A DNA stretch of 64,000 nucleotides from Pratylenchus scribneri (taxonomy: Eukaryota > Nematoda > Chromadorea > Rhabditida > Pratylenchidae), in the NCBI GenBank assembly GCA_030063045.1, contig JAQSEB010000189.1, positions 124,001 through 188,000 on the forward strand. The letters are read 5' to 3'. The notes beneath the pieces were generated by a model, which worked only from the letters and a program-made list of their open reading frames with translations, was not told the origin of the DNA and searched no databases. Of the stretch, positions 59,891 through 64,000 are shown one piece after another (position 1 is the first letter of the stretch; each line of letters starts with the position of its first letter). The translations under genes were made by a program, and so were the position numbers.

Positions 59891-60481
59891 AATTAAATTT
59901 ATTAAAGTCATTATGGAATATTGTTCTCTTAAATTTTAAAAAAATTTTTTAATTTTAATAATTCACACACCATTTAATTATATATATAAATTATTTTTTT
60001 TCATAATTTTTAAATTGATTGTATTTATAATTATATTCTTGATTTATATCTGATTTTATTCAAAAAATGTTCTATATTTTATATCCTACCATTTTAAAAT
60101 TAAATTAATATTAAATGTTTAACGTGGGATTATTTATCGCAATTACAATTTTGTATTGCATATTCAAATATAATTTTTATAATATAATTCTTTAAGTATT
60201 TGTTCTCAAATATTTGTTCCTCTCAATTTTATTTTAAATAAAATTTCCATATTTTAAAGTAGAGCTTTCCATTGTTAATTTTGAAATTTTTTTTAATTGC
60301 CTTTATTTCTTTCAATTAAATTGGCTATATTTCTAACAAATCTCTCATATTTTTATGACATTCTTTAAATGGATATAAGTTTAATTATTAACATATAAAA
60401 ATTTAATAAATTTATTAAATTTTAAAGTTATTTCGGACTAATTTTTATAAATAATTTCATGAATTTTTCAACTTGTTTTAA

Positions 60482-60595
60482 ACGAATTTGATCGCATATT
60501 ACGATTTCAATTGCACAATCGTTCAGGGATTGAATTTTCTTGACCATCATCATGATTGCCCTAATTTTCATTACAAATTTGTTAGCAGGCAATAA
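60482..60595 (+). CDS. Kinase catalytic-loop-like exon, catalytic Asp missing
   Basis: The frame reads IAYYDFNCTIVQGLNFLDHH then HDCPNFHYKFVSRQ and TAA. It follows the pattern of helix E and the catalytic loop of protein kinases: I-x-x-G-L-x-F-L-H-x-x-x-x-C-P-x-x-H-R-D-L-K-S-x-N. Length between G-L-x-F-L and the loop His is right. The loop is HYKFVSRQ in place of HRDLKSSN, so the catalytic Asp is Lys and the metal-binding Asn is Gln. Acceptor-like tgcacaatcgttcag ends at 60526; a gttagc donor-like site lies after HYKF. Either a pseudokinase, a dead gene or a chance match. Confidence 0.35.
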   Translation, partial: TNLIAYYDFNCTIVQGLNFLDHHHDCPNFHYKFVSRQ

Positions 60596-61540
60596 GGAGG
60601 TGTCATTTATAATATCTCAATTTTTAAATCAATGTGTCATTTAGAATATTTCCACAAAAAATTAAAAGTTAAAAATTTTGTTAATTGTTTTGAATACTTT
60701 TTTAATACCAAGGGTCTTTTAATTCCAATATTTTAATGGTCTATTAATTCCCTAGAGAAACAGACATTTATTTTTTTATATTTCTTATTAAAAATCTTGT
60801 CATTATTTTTCTCACTATAATATATGTTTCAATATTACAAAATTATTTTTTTATTTTTTTCTATTTAGCCTAAGTTTGATGATTGTCGTTTGGACGAAAG
60901 GATTTTTTTGTATAATTTTCTTTCAGAAAGCCTTTTGCAAAATCATATGCGATATGTATCGATGTTTTCAACATTAGGCCAATTTCCTTCAAATTTTCTA
61001 TTGGAAATTTCCCTATAAAATGTAATATATTACAATTTTTAATTAATTAATTAATTCGCCTTGTCATATTTTTCAATTTTTTCTTTTTCTATACATTCTT
61101 GATTTATTGGGTTATCATTATTCTTTCAAACCATTTTTCTTTCTCTTCTTAAAAATTTTTAACAAATATTATAATGTAAAATTATAAAATCGTAACATTC
61201 AAAAATATTTTTATTAATTTAATTTTGTCATATTTATTACTGTAATTTTTTAATTTTATATAACAAATAACAAAATGTTTTATAATTTTATTCCATTCAA
61301 TTTCACTCCATATATATTAATTTTATAGTATAATTCTTTTCGTGTGTTTCGCAAATATGATGTAATTAAGAGACATAATATTTAATTTATTTCTTATTTA
61401 ATAATAATTTTCTTCTTTTGTAATTATTAATAAATTTATTTTTTTTATAAAATTTTTTTTTGATTTATTTGAATGTAAATGGGCTATAAGCTATAGAATA
61501 TTTGGGTGTTCATTTTTAAATAAAAAAATATTTTATATCC
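60596..61540. other. T-rich AT desert with short direct repeat
   Basis: gtgtcattta occurs at about 60600 and 60631, each followed by aatat. Otherwise nothing. Confidence 0.5.
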
Positions 61541-61549
61541 TTTATTTTT

Positions 61550-61635
61550 CGAACAAAATTTTGGATCATTTCCATCCAGATCTGCTTTTGGTTTAGGCGT
61601 CACGAATTTTGTAGTATTAAGTCAAATGTAAAATA
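61550..61635 (+). CDS. Candidate exon, plus strand
   Basis: Open frames with mixed composition (FRTKFWIISIQICFWFRRHE); an acceptor-like tcatttccatccag and donor-like gtagta bracket ICFWFRRHEF. Sits between the catalytic-loop-like and activation-segment-like islands. Not recognised. Confidence 0.22.
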
Positions 61636-61679
61636 AATTCAAAATGTAACCTACTTTTCTGGATACAATTTTATTTCAG

Positions 61680-61754
61680 ATTTTGAAGTTTCCAAATAAT
61701 TGTTTGCTTGCTTTAAAATTGGCTATTTTTGATGGTGAAAGATTGTCAAATTGA
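61680..61754 (+). CDS. Activation-segment-like exon, DFG altered
   Basis: After a consensus-like acceptor caattttatttcag the frame reads ILKFPNNCLLALKLAIFDGE then RLSN and TGA. It resembles the kinase stretch N-I-L-x-x-x-x-C-x-L-K-L-A-D-F-G-x-x-R-L, with IFD where DFG is expected. Past the stop the same frame reads IYKAPKNPL, reminiscent of the Y-x-A-P-E motif but too close to DFG. In strand order it follows the catalytic-loop-like island, as a kinase would require. Confidence 0.28.
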   Translation: MLKFPNNCLLALKLAIFDGERLSN

Positions 61755-64000
61755 ATATACAAAGCGCCGAAAAATCCGCTTTGTCTTTAATATCTATAAA
61801 ATTATTAAATGATTTTTTATGTCATCATAAATATTTTTCTTTTATATTTTTATAAATCATGAGAAAAATTTTATTATAATTTCAAAAAAAAATAATTTTA
61901 TCAAAATCGTTACTTAGGCGCTCAATTCAGCCTGTTGCAAAGTTTTTTATATTGAATTTATAATTTGCCGATCATAATATTTTCTAGAATTATATTTTTT
62001 CCCTTTATTATTTTGAAGAATTAATGCTTATATAAATTTAAATATTATTTTATTTTTTAAATTCGATATTATTTACAATTATTAAATTAATATTATCAAT
62101 ATTAATGAAATTAAATATATAATTTTTTATTTTATGACTAATATTATAATATATGTTTTATTTCATATTAATTCTTTTACAAATTTTTTTTACAACTTAT
62201 CTGGAAATATTATTCATAGTTAAGATTTCTTTTCCAGCCTCATTATAAAGATCAGCTATCCAGTCCCTATAAATTCATAATATATTATCTTTTATTTGAT
62301 TTTGCTATTAATTTATAATTTTATTACACAACAATTTATACTCAATTTTTAATTTCTCTTTTCATAATTTATATTAATTTCGTTTTCTTAAATTTAAAAA
62401 TTTTATTCATAAATATGTATAATAAATAAAAATATATTATCTATAATTAAAAAATAATTATTTATTCATCAAAAATTTTATAATTTTAAGCATAATCAAT
62501 GCGACAATTAATAATTTGAGTTACATTAGTAATTTTGTATCAAGTACGCCTTCCGTTAAAATTCTGTTAAAATTTTAATTCATATATTCAAGATTATTTA
62601 TTATTCTATATTATAATATTTATATATTAGCTAATTATATAATATTATTCTTTTATCAATTAAATAAATTCATTATGATTTTCTTAAATTTTTCCTTTAA
62701 TTTTATATATGCTGTAATTGTATAAAACTAAACTTGATTATATTAATTTTGCTTCTATTCAAAATTTATTAGATTTTTCCATAAATTGATCTTAAACGAA
62801 AAATTTTTTCCATGTTTGTTAAATTATTACTATCCATTAATATCCTTTTTAAATTTACGAAATTTTCAAAAATTTTATATATTCTTAAATTTTATTGATG
62901 GTAATAAAAAAATTTAATATAATTAATTTACAATATTTCCTCATAAAAATGCTTACGAATTAAACAAACTAGAATAATTTTAATTTTTTCAATTAATAAT
63001 ATTTTATTCCCCATATTAAAATTGTTGACTATATGATAATTTCTGAAATTAATTCAATTATAAATTACTAATATTTTAATTAATTCATTTTTTTATATTC
63101 TCAATTTTTTTTACCTAAGAAATATATTTTAATAATATAAAAATTAATTTAATGTAAATTGAAGTTCCAAGAAATTTTAAGAAAATTAAATATATTTTGC
63201 TTGAAATATTATTCTTTACCTTTCCATTCTTTTGACAGTGGCTTTTCAATTAATAAATAAATATAATAAATTACTTTTTTCCTATATTATTATATATATT
63301 TTTACCCAGATCATCATTTTGTTTAAATAATAGTTAATCAATCTTTCAATTTGGAAGCATTTAAAAATGACATTAAAATTTAAATTTATATTAATTATTC
63401 ATTACCATGATGAATCTTTTTGATTAATTATATATTTTAAAATTTTTATCATGATTATTATTTCTAAAAAATATATTTTTCTTTTTATAATTTTATGATA
63501 TTTCTGAAAAAAAAATTTTTTTGATTTTTTCTATTTTATTTGTATATCATTGATAATTAATTCGTTGATTTTGAATAATTTTTAATCATATTTCCGCTAG
63601 GAATTGCCATTTAAATAAATGAATTTTATCTACTTCTTAAATATAATTTTAGATATTCTTAATTGACGACATTTGAAAATGTTATAATCATATGCCTTTT
63701 ATTGATTTGATATTGCGAATTTAGATAACAGAATTTTAATATGCTTTGTTATTATTTCTAAATTATATTTTTTCTTATTTTCGGAAAATTGATTTTTTTA
63801 TTTTATTTCATAGAAAATTTTTGATATGAAAAATTCTTAGTTATGGAAAAAATATATTAAAAATTATCATTTAATTATTTTAACATTTTTTTGCTGTCTA
63901 ATCTTATTTTATTAGTAAATATATCAATAACACGATAAAAAATTTTTGTAAGTAAATTTATATTTTTTATTTTATCTATCAAATTTTATTTCTATATTGG
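61755..64000. other. T-rich AT desert, nothing firm
   Basis: A short inverted repeat, caaagcg and cgctttg, lies at about 61759-61782. The remainder is low-complexity and shows no gene; the window ends inside it. Confidence 0.5.

Noticed and set aside
1..64000. Yeast-type mitochondrial DNA with GC clusters
   Set aside because: The AT-rich background with GC hairpins recalls it, but no mitochondrial gene, rRNA or tRNA set is present, and Bel/Pao and hAT sequences indicate nuclear animal DNA.

Overview
The window is extremely AT-rich eukaryotic nuclear DNA. Gene-sized open reading frames are absent, and two metazoan retrotransposon remnants are present (a LINE-like reverse transcriptase piece and a Bel/Pao protease piece). 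Together with Bel/Pao being restricted to animals, this points to an animal with a very low-GC genome. A nematode such as a root-knot nematode or a Strongyloides relative would fit, but the species cannot be fixed from the sequence.

Layout. Positions 1-22590 are a strongly A- and purine-biased desert holding transposon debris: a LINE RT fragment near 2.2 kb, a complete non-autonomous hAT-type element at 8453-8951 with 18-bp inverted ends and an 8-bp target duplication, a broken Bel/Pao DUF1758 region near 13 kb, and a 1.84-kb foldback element at 14798-16641. Several short islands of higher complexity read as exon-like pieces on the minus strand. About 22590-30744 is a G+C-rich tandem array of seven units of 0.9-1.5 kb, packed with short perfect hairpins closed by GNA-type triloops. 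It is followed by a unique segment, a tRNA-like sequence with A box, B box and T-run, a 125-bp satellite (31265-31917) and two isolated GC hairpins. From about 35 kb to the end the base skew flips: the plus strand becomes T/pyrimidine-rich, and exon-like islands with plausible splice signals lie on the plus strand.

The simplest reading is two divergent intron-rich genes, or decaying genes, with huge AT-rich introns, separated by the skew switch near 34.6-35.1 kb. The left (minus-strand) islands include pieces resembling SET-domain motifs in the right order. The right (plus-strand) islands include pieces resembling the hinge, catalytic-loop and activation-segment regions of a protein kinase, but without the usual catalytic residues. 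Both readings are inferences from short matches. No intact protein-coding gene, rRNA, CRISPR array or canonical telomere repeat is visible. The most unusual feature is the hairpin-dense tandem array, whose stems show compensatory base changes between units.
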